Of a stretch of DNA of 64,000 bases, positions 16,679-24,434 are shown piece by piece (the first letter of the stretch is position 1; each line of letters starts with the position of its first letter). The DNA lies in the NCBI GenBank assembly GCA_035695065.1, contig DASSEW010000006.1, positions 24,770 through 88,769 of the forward strand, in the 5' to 3' direction. Made by a program: the position numbers and the translations under genes. Below the pieces are notes generated by a model, which was not told the origin of the DNA, searched no databases, and saw only the letters and a program-made list of their open reading frames with translations. The DNA comes from 66-474 sp035695065 (GTDB lineage: Bacteria; Pseudomonadota; Gammaproteobacteria; Xanthomonadales; Rhodanobacteraceae).

Positions 16679-17193
16679 CGCTGGGCGAGGTCTTCGATCT
16701 TCTCGCGCACCGCGGTTTCCAATTCGCGCTGCGCCGAATCCAGCTTGGCCAATTGCTGCGTCAGCGAATCGCGCGCCTTGTCCAGCGCGGTCACCGCCGC
16801 ATCCAGCTCGCGCTGGCCGGCGACGTCGGCATGGTCGCGCAGCCACAACCGGTGCGCCAGCAATTCGCGCAGCGCCGCATCGATGGCCGCGTGCGCGTCG
16901 GCCTCACCGGCCGCGGGCACGCCGGGTGCCACGCTCATTGATGCATGCGCGCGTTCCAGGCGCGAACGGCACTCCTTGAGATCATGCTCGAGTTCGTCGG
17001 CGCCGCGGTGCAGGGCGCGCAAGGCGCGCCGGCGACGGCCCTGGCGATGCATGAGCAGCACGATCGTGGCCAGGCCCACGATCACGCACAGCGCCGCGAC
17101 GGCGGGCAGCCACACGGCAACGGCAACGGTGGAGGAAGGGTTCAAGGGCGATTTCCGCTGGGCCTGCCGCACAGTCTGCACGATCCGGGCCAT
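16675..17193 (-). CDS. Single-pass membrane protein with coiled coil, unknown function
   Basis: 172 residues from ATG at 17193. After a basic 25-residue lead there is one membrane helix (VWLPAVAALCVIVGLATIVL), then basic RQGRRRRALRALHR and a long charged helical part ending EKIEDLAQR that should form coiled coils (heptad-like Leu/Ala spacing). Topology predicts a cytoplasmic or periplasmic coiled coil anchored at the inner membrane. It is co-transcribed with and overlaps the Maf gene. No family is recognised. Confidence 0.7.
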   Translation of the reverse strand: MARIVQTVRQAQRKSPLNPSSTVAVAVWLPAVAALCVIVGLATIVLLMHRQGRRRRALRALHRGADELEHDLKECRSRLERAHASMSVAPGVPAAGEADAHAAIDAALRELLAHRLWLRDHADVAGQRELDAAVTALDKARDSLTQQLAKLDSAQRELETAVREKIEDLAQR

Positions 17194-17317
17194 AAGGGAA
17201 GGTTCGGCTGACGAGGACAGGTCCTGCTTGCGCTTGCAAGCTTCCGCGCCCAGGATCCATTGCTGCCAACCACTTCGGCCTGCCTGGTCGAAGTGGCTGG
17301 AAACCGGCGCCACCTCG

Positions 17318-17346
17318 TTGACTGGCAAGGGTTCCGACCCTACAAT
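17318..17346 (+). promoter_or_regulatory. Sigma70 promoter for DUF177/rpmF (near-leaderless)
   Basis: TTGACT (17318-17323) and TACAAT (17341-17346) are separated by 17 bp, a near-consensus sigma70 promoter. Transcription would begin around 17353-17354, only 2-3 bases before the ATG at 17356, so the message may be leaderless. No Shine-Dalgarno sequence is seen before that ATG. Confidence 0.75.
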
Positions 17347-17355
17347 TCCCCGCTT

Positions 17356-17883
17356 ATGTCTGCACCCTTGCCGGAGCGTCTGGACGCCGAGCGCATGGTG
17401 GCGGCGCGACGCGCGTTCCATGGCAGCCTGCCCGTAGCCTCGATGAAGCGGCTGGCGGAGGCGCTGGCGAACGATGGCGGCGAGGTCGAGTACGACCTGG
17501 AGTTCGGCACGGAAGCGCCGGGTATCCGCTGTCTCGCCGTGCATGCGGCGACCCGTGTGGCGCTGGAATGCCAACGTTCGCTGGAGACTTTCGAACATCC
17601 GCTCGAGGTGGACGTTCGCCTGGGTCTGATCGAGCACGAGCGCGACGAGGCGGCCCTGCCGGCCGGCTTCGAGCCGCTGCTGCTGGAAGAGGGGATGTTG
17701 CATCCGGCGCAGGTGATCGAGGATGAACTGTTGCTGGCGCTGCCGCCGTTTCCGGTGAAACCCGGGACGGAGGCGGAGCCGAAAACCTGGGACGGCGAAC
17801 GCTGGACCAGCGCGCGACCGGATGATCCGGAACGCAAGGACAACCCGTTCGCGATCCTTCGCGAATTGAAGAACAAGAAGTAA
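17356..17883 (+). CDS. yceD: DUF177 protein (YceD, linked to 23S rRNA/L32)
   Basis: 175 residues from ATG 17356. The start MSAPLPERLDAERMVAARRA and the middle part VALECQRSLETFEHPLEVDV (one Cys of the usual CxRC pair) place it in the DUF177/YceD family, whose members are encoded directly before rpmF and influence 23S rRNA accumulation. The C-terminal tail ENPFAIL-like motif (DNPFAILRELK) is also typical. It begins the rpmF/fab run. Confidence 0.9.
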   Translation: MSAPLPERLDAERMVAARRAFHGSLPVASMKRLAEALANDGGEVEYDLEFGTEAPGIRCLAVHAATRVALECQRSLETFEHPLEVDVRLGLIEHERDEAALPAGFEPLLLEEGMLHPAQVIEDELLLALPPFPVKPGTEAEPKTWDGERWTSARPDDPERKDNPFAILRELKNKK

Positions 17884-17989
17884 TTTTTGCGATCGTCCCT
17901 GATCGCGGAAGATCAAAAAGCGGCCACGGAGCTCTTAGCCATGGATGGCGGGTTTAGCCGCACTTTTAAATTCAACCGGAGTGACACCC

Positions 17990-18184
17990 ATGGCCGTTGC
18001 CAAGAGCCGCAAATCCCCCTCCCGCCGTGGCATGCGCCGTTCGCACGACGCACTGGCCAAGGTGCAGCTCGCCACCGATCCGACCAGCGGCGAGATCCAT
18101 CGTCGCCACCACGTCACCAAGGACGGTTACTACCGCGGCAAGAAGGTGATCGAAAACGCCGCTGCAGTCGTTGACGAAGACTGA
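17990..18184 (+). CDS. rpmF: 50S ribosomal protein L32
   Basis: 64 residues, starting MAVAKSRKSPSRRGMRRSHD, the standard L32 N terminus. ATG at 17990 is preceded by GGAG at about 17978-17981. The zinc-finger cysteines found in some L32 proteins are absent (C-minus type), as in many proteobacteria. It lies 106 bp after DUF177 and ahead of fabH, the conserved order; plsX, which follows rpmF in E. coli, is not here. Confidence 0.97.
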   Translation: MAVAKSRKSPSRRGMRRSHDALAKVQLATDPTSGEIHRRHHVTKDGYYRGKKVIENAAAVVDED

Positions 18185-18205
18185 GTAGGGTGGGCATCGC
18201 CCGCC
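18185..18205 (+). repeat. GTAG REP between rpmF and fabH
   Basis: Starts GTAGGGTGGGC and closes with GCCCGCC across a short loop, directly after the rpmF stop. It belongs to the same palindrome family as the copies near 8186, 32187 and 38112 and may protect or end the rpmF message. Confidence 0.6.
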
Positions 18206-18280
18206 GTCTTCACTCGCAATGCGGCGGATGATTCCGCCTTGCAGCGTCAGCGATCTTTTTCGCCACGGGGAAATCACGCC

Positions 18281-19249
18281 TTGACCTTTGCCCGCATCAC
18301 CGGCACCGGCAGTTATCTGCCCGAGCGCGTGCTGAGCAACGCCGAGCTGGAAAAGCTGGTCGAAACCAGCGACGAGTGGATCACCAGCCGCACCGGCATC
18401 CGCGAGCGGCGCATCGCCGCAGAAGGTGAAACCACAGGCGATCTGGCTTTTCACGCCGCGACCCGTGCGCTGGAAGCGGCCGGGATCAAGGGCAGCGAAC
18501 TCGACCTGATCGTGCTCGGCACGACCACGCCGGACATCATCTTTCCCTCGACCGCGTGCCTGTTGCAGGCGCGGCTCGGCGCGAACGGCTGCGCCGCGTT
18601 CGACGTCAATGCTGCGTGCTCGGGCTTCATGTACGCGCTCGGCATCGCCGACAAGTTCATCCGCTGCGGGCAGGCGCGCAAGGCGCTGGTGGTCGGCGCG
18701 GAAACGCTGTCGCGGATGATGGACTGGACCGACCGTTCGACTTGCGTGCTGTTCGGTGACGGTGCCGGCGCGGTGGTGCTGGAAGCGAGCGAGGAGCCGG
18801 GCGTCATCACCACGCTGATGCACGCGGACGGCGCCTACAAGCATCTGCTCTACAACCCGGTCGGCGTGTCGGCCGGTTTCAAGGACGATCCGCACCACGG
18901 CAACCTGGTGAAGATGGCCGGCAACGAAGTCTTCCGCGTTGCCGTGCGCACGCTGGAACGACTGGTCGACGAGACCCTCGACGCCGCAGGCATGCTGCCC
19001 GAGCAGGTGGACTGGCTGATTCCGCACCAGGCCAACCTGCGCATCATCCAGGCCACGGCGAAACGCCTGAGCCTGCCCATGGAACGCGTGGTCGTGACCG
19101 TGGATCGCCACGGCAATACGTCTTCCGGTTCGGTGCCGCTGGCGCTCGACGAACTGATCCGCACCGGCAAGGTGCAGCGCGGCCAGAACCTGCTGCTGGA
19201 AGCGTTCGGCGGCGGGTTTACCTGGGCGTCGGCGCTTATCCGTTACTAG
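18281..19249 (+). CDS. fabH: 3-oxoacyl-ACP synthase III (KAS III)
   Basis: 322 residues. A TTG start at 18281 is chosen because GGGGA (18267-18271) is well spaced in front of it and the protein then begins LTFARITGTGSYLPERVLSN; an upstream TTG at 18239 lacks such a site. FabH condenses acetyl-CoA with malonyl-ACP to start fatty acid synthesis. The catalytic cysteine is in FDVNAACSGFMYAL, the histidine in WLIPHQANLRII and the asparagine in DRHGNTSSGSVPLAL. Confidence 0.95.
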   Translation: MTFARITGTGSYLPERVLSNAELEKLVETSDEWITSRTGIRERRIAAEGETTGDLAFHAATRALEAAGIKGSELDLIVLGTTTPDIIFPSTACLLQARLGANGCAAFDVNAACSGFMYALGIADKFIRCGQARKALVVGAETLSRMMDWTDRSTCVLFGDGAGAVVLEASEEPGVITTLMHADGAYKHLLYNPVGVSAGFKDDPHHGNLVKMAGNEVFRVAVRTLERLVDETLDAAGMLPEQVDWLIPHQANLRIIQATAKRLSLPMERVVVTVDRHGNTSSGSVPLALDELIRTGKVQRGQNLLLEAFGGGFTWASALIRY

Positions 19250-19388
19250 GAGCGCTCTGAAAGCTGCTGCGCTCGGCATCTTGCGCGCCGGCGGTGCTCG
19301 GAATGCTCATGTACTGACGTGTACACTCCGCTTCCTGCGCTCCGGCGACGCGCAACCTGCCTTCGCTCGCGACGCTTTCAAAGCGCTC
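19250..19388. repeat. 139-bp imperfect palindrome between fabH and fabD
   Basis: The whole fabH-fabD gap is a foldback. GAGCGCTCTGAAAG at the left end pairs with CTTTCAAAGCGCTC at the right (13 of 14), further pairing continues inward (GGCA..TTGCGCG against CGCGCAA..TGCC), and the centre is TGTAC-TGACGT-GTACA. A related half, GGAGCGGTTGAAAGCTGC, follows the fabG stop near 24065. No gene is present. Confidence 0.65.
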
Positions 19389-19404
19389 ACCCTGGAGCTT
19401 CTCT

Positions 19405-20355
19405 ATGAGTGACGCCAATCCCAATCTCGCCTTTATCTTCCCCGGCCAGGGTTCGCAAGCCGTCGGCATGCTGGCCGAACTCGCCACGGCGCATCCGCAG
19501 GTGTGCGAAGCGTTCGATGAAGCATCGCAAGGCGCGGGGCGTGACCTGTGGACGCTCGCGCAGAATGGTCCTGAGGAAGAACTCAATCGCACCGAGAACA
19601 CGCAGCCTGCCTTGCTTGCCGCCAGCGTGGCGGTATGGCGCGTGTGGTGCGAACTCGGTGGTGCGACGCCGGCGCAGATGGCCGGGCACAGCCTCGGGGA
19701 ATACTCCGCGCTGGTCTGCGCCGGTGCCTTGTCGCTGCATGACGCGGCCGCGCTGGTCGCGGAGCGCGGCCGGTTGATGCAGGACGCGGTGCCCGCGGGT
19801 GTCGGCGCGATGGCGGCGATCCTTGGCGGCGACGACGCGCAGATCGCGATGGTGTGCGACGAAGTCGCGAAGGACGAAGTGGTCGCGCCTGCGAACTTCA
19901 ACTCGCCCGGGCAGGTGGTGATCGCCGGACACGCCGCAGCCGTGGATCGAGCGATCGCGCGGCTCGCCGAACTCGGCACGAAGAAGGCGATCAAGCTGGC
20001 GGTGTCGGTGCCTTCGCATACCGTGCTGATGCGCGATGCGGCGTATCGGCTCGGCGAACGCATGGCGCAGATCGAATGGACCGTTCCCTCGATCCCGGTG
20101 GTGCAGAACGCCGATGCGCGCGCGCACGCCAGCATCGAGTACATCCGCGCCGCGCTGGAACGTCAGCTCTACATGCCGGTGCGCTGGACCGAATGCGTCC
20201 AGCAGCTTGCCGCCAACGGCGCGACGAAGCTGTTCGAATGCGGCCCGGGCAAGGTGCTCACCGGCTTGGCCAAGCGCATCGACAAAGCCTTGGAAGCCCG
20301 TGCGGTGGGAACGCCGGCCGATCTGGAACAGGCACTCGCCGCGACCCAAGCGTAG
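19405..20355 (+). CDS. fabD: Malonyl-CoA:ACP transacylase
   Basis: 316 residues with GGAG before ATG 19405. FabD loads malonate onto ACP. The N terminus LAFIFPGQGSQAVGM is characteristic; the nucleophile is in MAGHSLGEYSAL (GHSxG), and the catalytic histidine in VPSHTVLM. The C terminus ends a little after the usual VLTGLAKRID segment. Confidence 0.96.
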   Translation: MSDANPNLAFIFPGQGSQAVGMLAELATAHPQVCEAFDEASQGAGRDLWTLAQNGPEEELNRTENTQPALLAASVAVWRVWCELGGATPAQMAGHSLGEYSALVCAGALSLHDAAALVAERGRLMQDAVPAGVGAMAAILGGDDAQIAMVCDEVAKDEVVAPANFNSPGQVVIAGHAAAVDRAIARLAELGTKKAIKLAVSVPSHTVLMRDAAYRLGERMAQIEWTVPSIPVVQNADARAHASIEYIRAALERQLYMPVRWTECVQQLAANGATKLFECGPGKVLTGLAKRIDKALEARAVGTPADLEQALAATQA

Positions 20356-20422
20356 GCTGGGCTGACAAGCCCGGCAATGCGGCGGTTAACGCTGGGCTTC
20401 GCTGCGCTCAGCGCCAGCCTAC
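20352..20422 (+). repeat. 71-bp GTAG-bounded palindromic repeat
   Basis: GTAGGCTGG at the left end pairs with CCAGCCTAC at the right, with an inner GCTGGGCTTCGCTGCGCTCAGC-type stem. It overlaps the fabD stop and lies exactly at the junction between the fab genes and the inserted ArsR module. Confidence 0.65.
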
Positions 20423-20449
20423 GGCCGATCTCCCGAAAAATCGAAGTGC

Positions 20450-20495
20450 TTGACAACGCTTTCGGTCACGCTAATATTCAACCAATAGGTTGAAT
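20450..20495 (+). promoter_or_regulatory. arsR promoter with overlapping palindromic operator
   Basis: TTGACA (20450-20455), 16-bp spacer, TAATAT (20472-20477). The inverted repeat ATTCAACC-AATA-GGTTGAAT (20476-20495, 8-bp perfect arms) covers the end of the -10 box, the expected transcription start and the first possible start codon. This is the classic layout for ArsR-family autorepression. Confidence 0.85.
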
Positions 20496-20832
20496 GTATG
20501 CCGACATGCAAAAGCTCGATCTCGCCTTCGCCGCTCTCGCCGACCCCACCCGCCGCCGCATCGTGGCGCGGCTGACGCGCGGGCATGTGCGCGTCACCGA
20601 CCTTGCGCAGCCGTTCGCGATGTCGCTCAACGCGGTATCCAAACACGTCAAGGTGCTGGAGCGCGCAGGTCTCGTGCGGCGCTCGCGGCACGGACGCGAG
20701 CACTACCTCAGCCTGCGCGCAGCGCCGCTGCGCGAAATCAATACCTGGACCGCGCAATACGAACGCTTCTGGAACCAGCGCCTCGATGCGCTGGGCCAAT
20801 TCCTCGAACAGCAGCAAGGAGTCCGGACATGA
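20494..20832 (+). CDS. ArsR-type winged-helix repressor (cysteine-free)
   Basis: 112 residues from ATG 20494, or 108 from ATG 20506; the first overlaps the operator, and neither has a clear ribosome site. The winged helix is plain: FAALADPTRRRIVARLTRG, DLAQPFAMSLNAVSKHVKVL (recognition helix) and LVRRSRHGREHYLSL (wing). It contains no cysteine at all, so it cannot sense metals or thiols by the usual Cys sites. Such regulators are often paired with SRPBCC proteins, as here. It is the first gene of a five-gene set with 4-bp overlaps. Confidence 0.9.
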   Translation: MYADMQKLDLAFAALADPTRRRIVARLTRGHVRVTDLAQPFAMSLNAVSKHVKVLERAGLVRRSRHGREHYLSLRAAPLREINTWTAQYERFWNQRLDALGQFLEQQQGVRT

Positions 20833-21272
20833 AAGGTCGGAATGAAAACGCGATGGGTCCGTTCCGCATCAGCCTTCCGCGAACCTACGACGCATCGCCC
20901 GAGCGCGTGTTCCGCGCATGGACGGACCCCGACAGCGCGAAAACGTGGCTGGCGATGGGCGGCGACGCGAGCATCGATCCAAGGCCAGATGGCCTGTTCT
21001 ATCTCGGCATGGCGTGGAACGGCGGCATCATGCCGCACTATGGCCGCTACCTGCGCGTGGAAGCACCCCGCCTGCTGGAGTTCACCTGGGTCAGCGAAAC
21101 CACCCGGGGCAAGGAAACCGTGGTCATGATCGAACTCACCGCACGCGGCGCTGGATGCGAATTGCGCCTCACCCAGGAGGGGCTGCCAGACGAAGAGTCG
21201 GCCACGAAGCACACGGGCGGTTGGACGCATTTTCTCGACACGCTGGTCGAGCGCGTGACGGAGAGCGTGTGA
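20829..21272 (+). CDS. SRPBCC (AHSA1-like) ligand-binding domain protein
   Basis: 147 residues; ATG 20829 overlaps the arsR stop. The sequence ISLPRTYDASPERVFRAWTD opens a START/Bet v1-like fold, followed by APRLLEFTWVSE and a C-terminal helix GGWTHFLDTLVERV, typical of AHSA1-type SRPBCC proteins. These have a hydrophobic cavity and unknown ligands. The ArsR-SRPBCC pairing is recurrent in bacteria; it may bind the small molecule that matters to the module. Confidence 0.85.
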   Translation: MKGRNENAMGPFRISLPRTYDASPERVFRAWTDPDSAKTWLAMGGDASIDPRPDGLFYLGMAWNGGIMPHYGRYLRVEAPRLLEFTWVSETTRGKETVVMIELTARGAGCELRLTQEGLPDEESATKHTGGWTHFLDTLVERVTESV

Positions 21273-21457
21273 TGTGCCCGATCTGCATCAGCGCAGCAGC
21301 CGTGGCAGCGATGGCCGGCACCGGTTCCGCCGGCGGCCTGGCCGCGCTGGTCGCGGTGAAGCTGCACGTCAAACCGAAATCGGAGAAGGATCGCATCGAG
21401 CGAAGTGTTCCTTCGAATCCCAACCTGCAACCGCAACACGCGGGAGGTGGCAAATGA
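21272..21457 (+). CDS. Small CPIC-motif membrane protein
   Basis: 61 residues from ATG 21272, overlapping the SRPBCC stop by one base. It starts MCPICISAAAVAAMAGTGSA: a CxxC at the very N terminus, then one hydrophobic segment (AAAVAAMAGTGSAGGLAALVA) and a basic tail. Short proteins of this shape accompany DUF899 genes elsewhere; the function is unknown. Codon use and tight spacing support it as a real gene. Confidence 0.7.
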   Translation: MCPICISAAAVAAMAGTGSAGGLAALVAVKLHVKPKSEKDRIERSVPSNPNLQPQHAGGGK

Positions 21458-22308
21458 ACAGCGACGGGGTGATGAGTCATCACAGGATCGCGACACGCGA
21501 GGAATGGCTGGCCGAACGCCTGGATCTCCTGCAAGCGGAGAAGGAGCTGACCCGGCGCAGCGACGAAGTGGCGCGACAGCGCCAGGCGCTGCCGTGGGTG
21601 CGCGTCGACAAGGAATACGAATTCGACACGGGCGAGGGCCGCGCTTCGCTCGCCGACCTGTTCAAGGGCCGTTCGCAACTGCTCGTCTACCACATGATGT
21701 TCGGACCGGATTACACCGCGCCATGCCCGTCGTGTTCGTCCATCGCGGACGGGTTCAACGGATTCGCGGTGCACCTCGCGCACCACGACGTGATGCTGAT
21801 GGCGGTCTCGTGCGCGCCGGTCGCGAAGCTGCAAGACTGCAAGCGGCGCATGGGCTGGACATTTCCCTGGGCGTCCTCGTTCGGCAGCGATTTCAATGCC
21901 GATTTCGCCGTCGGCATCACCGAACAGCAGCAGTGCGAAGGCGGCGCCGAATACAACTACCGGCGCGAGTCCGCGATGAAGTCGGCGCGGGGCCAGGTGG
22001 AAGGGCGGAAGATCGCCGAGTGGAGTTCCGGCTTCGGTGACGAAAGCCCGGTCAGCCGGTTCGCGCGCATGTGCGGCACCGATCCGCTCACCTACATTCG
22101 CGAACGGCCGGGCATGAGTGCGTTCGTGCTGGAGGACGGCGTGGTCTATCACACGTACTCGACCTACGCGCGCGGACTGGATGCGATGTGGGGCATGTAC
22201 CAGTGGCTCGATCGCGCGCCACTCGGCCGCAATGAGGCTGCCGGTCCGTGGTGGCGGCGCCGCGACGAGTACGGCGATGCGAAAGCCGCGAGCTGCTGCT
22301 GCGACTGA
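21454..22308 (+). CDS. DUF899 thioredoxin-fold protein
   Basis: 284 residues, ATG 21454 overlapping the small gene by 4 bp, GGGAGG upstream. The family marks are ATREEWLAERLDLLQAEKEL, YHMMFGPDYTAPCPSCSSIA with the CxxC that resembles a peroxiredoxin/thioredoxin site, and TYSTYARGLDAMWGMYQWLD. The extreme C terminus ends in SCCCD, an extra thiol-rich tail. A redox role is plausible but unproven. Confidence 0.88.
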   Translation: MNSDGVMSHHRIATREEWLAERLDLLQAEKELTRRSDEVARQRQALPWVRVDKEYEFDTGEGRASLADLFKGRSQLLVYHMMFGPDYTAPCPSCSSIADGFNGFAVHLAHHDVMLMAVSCAPVAKLQDCKRRMGWTFPWASSFGSDFNADFAVGITEQQQCEGGAEYNYRRESAMKSARGQVEGRKIAEWSSGFGDESPVSRFARMCGTDPLTYIRERPGMSAFVLEDGVVYHTYSTYARGLDAMWGMYQWLDRAPLGRNEAAGPWWRRRDEYGDAKAASCCCD

Positions 22309-22346
22309 ACCGCGGCGGTGCGATCCTGATCCGGAAGGGGACGGCA

Positions 22347-23168
22347 ATGAACCTGGTTCACGGCAACGCGAAGAAGGCCGGTTACGCGCCGGTCAACGGG
22401 CTCGAGATGTACTACGAGGTGGAGGGCGCCGGTGATCCGCTCGTCTACATCCCGCCTGCATTCGGCTGCGCGGGGATGAAGTCCTTCCCGGAGCTGGTCG
22501 CGGGCCATTCGGTCGTCACCATGGATCTCCAGGGCCACGGTCGCACGGCGGACATTCCGGAACGTCCGATCACGTTGGAGCAAAGTGCCGAAGACTTGGT
22601 CGGCTTGTTGCGCCACCTCGGCATTCCGAGAGCGGATTTCTTCGGCGAAAGCTACGGCGGCGTCATGGCGATCATGATCGCGCTCCGTCATCCCGGGCGG
22701 GTCGGGCGCGTCGCCACCTGCGGCGCCACATTCGGGCCTCCGCACAGTGCGCTCGACATGAAAATGCTGCGCACGAGCGCCGTGCCCGGCCCCGACTCCA
22801 CGGCCTTTCGATTCCAGAGAGAACACTACCGGAGAGTCGCGCCGGACCCGGACTGCTGGCCGAGATTCTGGGAGAAGATGTGCAGCATCCGATGGGAAGG
22901 TTTCCCGGAGGACCAACTGGCTTCGCTGCAGGCGCCGCTGCTCATCGCCCTGGGCGATCGCGATTTCGTCCGCCTCGAGCATGCGGTCGAAACATTCAGG
23001 CGCATCCCGAACGCCGAGCTCGCCGTGATCCCGAATGCCGGCCACTTCGCCTTGTTTTCGGAGCCGCAGCGGGTGATCCCGGTGATCGCGAATTTCCTGA
23101 AGGCGACGGGACGCGACATCCCGGTCGCGACCGCGGAAACGGGCTACCAGCCCGGCGAAACCCGATAG
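22347..23168 (+). CDS. Alpha/beta hydrolase
   Basis: 273 residues from ATG 22347, with GGAAGGGG in front. Fold marks: GAGDPLVYIPPAFG (oxyanion loop region), nucleophile elbow FFGESYGGVMA (GxSxG), acid in ALGDRDFVRLE and histidine in NAGHFALFSEP. Substrate unknown. It is 38 bp after the DUF899 gene and closes the inserted module; a terminator follows. Confidence 0.88.
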   Translation: MNLVHGNAKKAGYAPVNGLEMYYEVEGAGDPLVYIPPAFGCAGMKSFPELVAGHSVVTMDLQGHGRTADIPERPITLEQSAEDLVGLLRHLGIPRADFFGESYGGVMAIMIALRHPGRVGRVATCGATFGPPHSALDMKMLRTSAVPGPDSTAFRFQREHYRRVAPDPDCWPRFWEKMCSIRWEGFPEDQLASLQAPLLIALGDRDFVRLEHAVETFRRIPNAELAVIPNAGHFALFSEPQRVIPVIANFLKATGRDIPVATAETGYQPGETR

Positions 23169-23249
23169 GGTAAAACGGACCGGGCGCCAGGCCCGGGTGC
23201 AGCGCGCCCCCGTTTCCGTGTAAGGTTTCCGGCTTTGCACTTGAGCAGT

Positions 23250-23272
23250 GCAGGCAGGGATGCCTGCTTTTT
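23250..23272 (+). terminator. Intrinsic terminator after the ArsR module
   Basis: GCAGGCA pairs with TGCCTGC across GGGA, followed by TTTTT. It separates the hydrolase gene from fabG. A second small hairpin (GCAATCAT/ATGATTGC, 23280-23297) lies just upstream of the fabG start. Confidence 0.8.
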
Positions 23273-23320
23273 GATCCTCGCAATCATGGATGATTGCAAG
23301 ACAAACGGAAATACATCGAC

Positions 23321-24064
23321 ATGGACAAGACACTCACGGGCGAGATCGCGCTGGTCACCGGCGCGTCGCGCGGCATCGGCGCGGCGATTGCCGACGAATT
23401 GGCAGCACAGGGCGCGAAGGTGATCGGCACCGCGACTTCCGAAAGCGGCGCGCAGGCCATCACGCAACGGCTGTCCGCGCAGGGCGGGGAAGGGCGCGTA
23501 TTGAACGTCACCGACGGCGCCGCGGTCGAGGCGCTGATCGAGTCCATCGTGAAGCAGCATGGCGCACTGTCCATCCTGGTCAACAACGCGGGCATCACGC
23601 GAGACCAGCTGCTGATGCGCATGAAGGACGAGGACTGGCAGGCGATCCTGGATACCAATCTCACATCCGTCTATCGCACATCGAAAGCGGTGATGCGCAC
23701 GATGATGAAGGCGCGCAAGGGCCGCATCATCAACATCGCCTCGGTGGTCGGCGTGACCGGCAACCCCGGCCAGACCAATTACGCCGCGGCCAAGGCCGGC
23801 ATCATCGCGTTCTCGAAGTCGCTGGCGCGCGAGGTCGGTTCGCGCGGTATCACCGTCAACGTGGTGGCCCCAGGCTTCATCGACACCGACATGACCCGAG
23901 CATTGAGCGAGGACCAGCGCAAGGCACTGGAAGGCACTATCGCACTGGGGCGGCTTGGGCAGCCGGCGGATATCGCGAAGGCGGTGGCGTTCCTGGCATC
24001 GCCGTCCGCCAACTACATCACCGGCGAGACGCTGCACGTCAATGGCGGCATGTACATGCCATAG
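23321..24064 (+). CDS. fabG: 3-oxoacyl-ACP reductase
   Basis: 247 residues from ATG 23321 (the frame opens at a TTG at 23294). A short-chain dehydrogenase: NADPH-binding LVTGASRGIGAAIA, NNAG in LVNNAGITRD, catalytic Ser-Tyr-Lys in NIASVVGV and NYAAAKAGI, and the C-terminal YITGETLHVNGGMYM. It reduces 3-oxoacyl-ACP in elongation. The neighbouring acpP and fabF support the FabG assignment. Confidence 0.96.
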   Translation: MDKTLTGEIALVTGASRGIGAAIADELAAQGAKVIGTATSESGAQAITQRLSAQGGEGRVLNVTDGAAVEALIESIVKQHGALSILVNNAGITRDQLLMRMKDEDWQAILDTNLTSVYRTSKAVMRTMMKARKGRIINIASVVGVTGNPGQTNYAAAKAGIIAFSKSLAREVGSRGITVNVVAPGFIDTDMTRALSEDQRKALEGTIALGRLGQPADIAKAVAFLASPSANYITGETLHVNGGMYMP

Positions 24065-24109
24065 GGAGCGGTTGAAAGCTGCAAGCTGGCACCCCGTCCC
24101 GGACTCCAC

Positions 24110-24115
24110 TACAAT
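24110..24115 (+). promoter_or_regulatory. Possible -10 element upstream of acpP
   Basis: TACAAT lies 38 bp before the acpP ATG. The -35 region at the right distance is not a good match, so this is a tentative internal promoter that would allow the strong acpP expression known in bacteria. GGAGG at about 24135 is the ribosome site. Confidence 0.4.
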
Positions 24116-24147
24116 ACGGCGGCTTTGGCCCCTGGAGGTTAATCCAC

Positions 24148-24387
24148 ATGAGCAGCATCGAAGAGCGCGTCAAGAAGATCGTCGTCGAACAGCTTGGCGT
24201 CAAGGAAGAGGACGTCACCCCGAACGCTTCCTTCGTGGACGATCTGGGCGCCGATTCGCTCGATACCGTTGAGCTGGTCATGGCCCTCGAGGAAGAGTTC
24301 GAGACCGAGATCCCGGACGAGGAAGCCGAAAAGATCACCACCGTGCAGCAGGCGGTCGATTACATCAAGGCCCACGTAAAAGCCTGA
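24148..24387 (+). CDS. acpP: Acyl carrier protein
   Basis: 79 residues, strong GGAGG upstream. The phosphopantetheine attachment serine is in LGADSLDTVELVMALEEEF (DSL). The protein is very acidic with few variations from the E. coli sequence. It carries the growing acyl chain for the neighbouring Fab enzymes. Confidence 0.98.
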   Translation: MSSIEERVKKIVVEQLGVKEEDVTPNASFVDDLGADSLDTVELVMALEEEFETEIPDEEAEKITTVQQAVDYIKAHVKA

Positions 24388-24434
24388 TGCGCGCATCCGC
24401 GGCGTTTCGCCCGGGCGCTTCGATCCGTTGAACT

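Noticed and set aside
20494..20832. Metal-sensing ArsR (arsenic or zinc type)
   Set aside because: The protein has no cysteine and no metal-site signature; no ars or metal efflux genes are adjacent.
24087..24104. Sigma54-like promoter (TGGCAC) before acpP
   Set aside because: The GC element required at -12 with correct spacing (TTGC) is not present.
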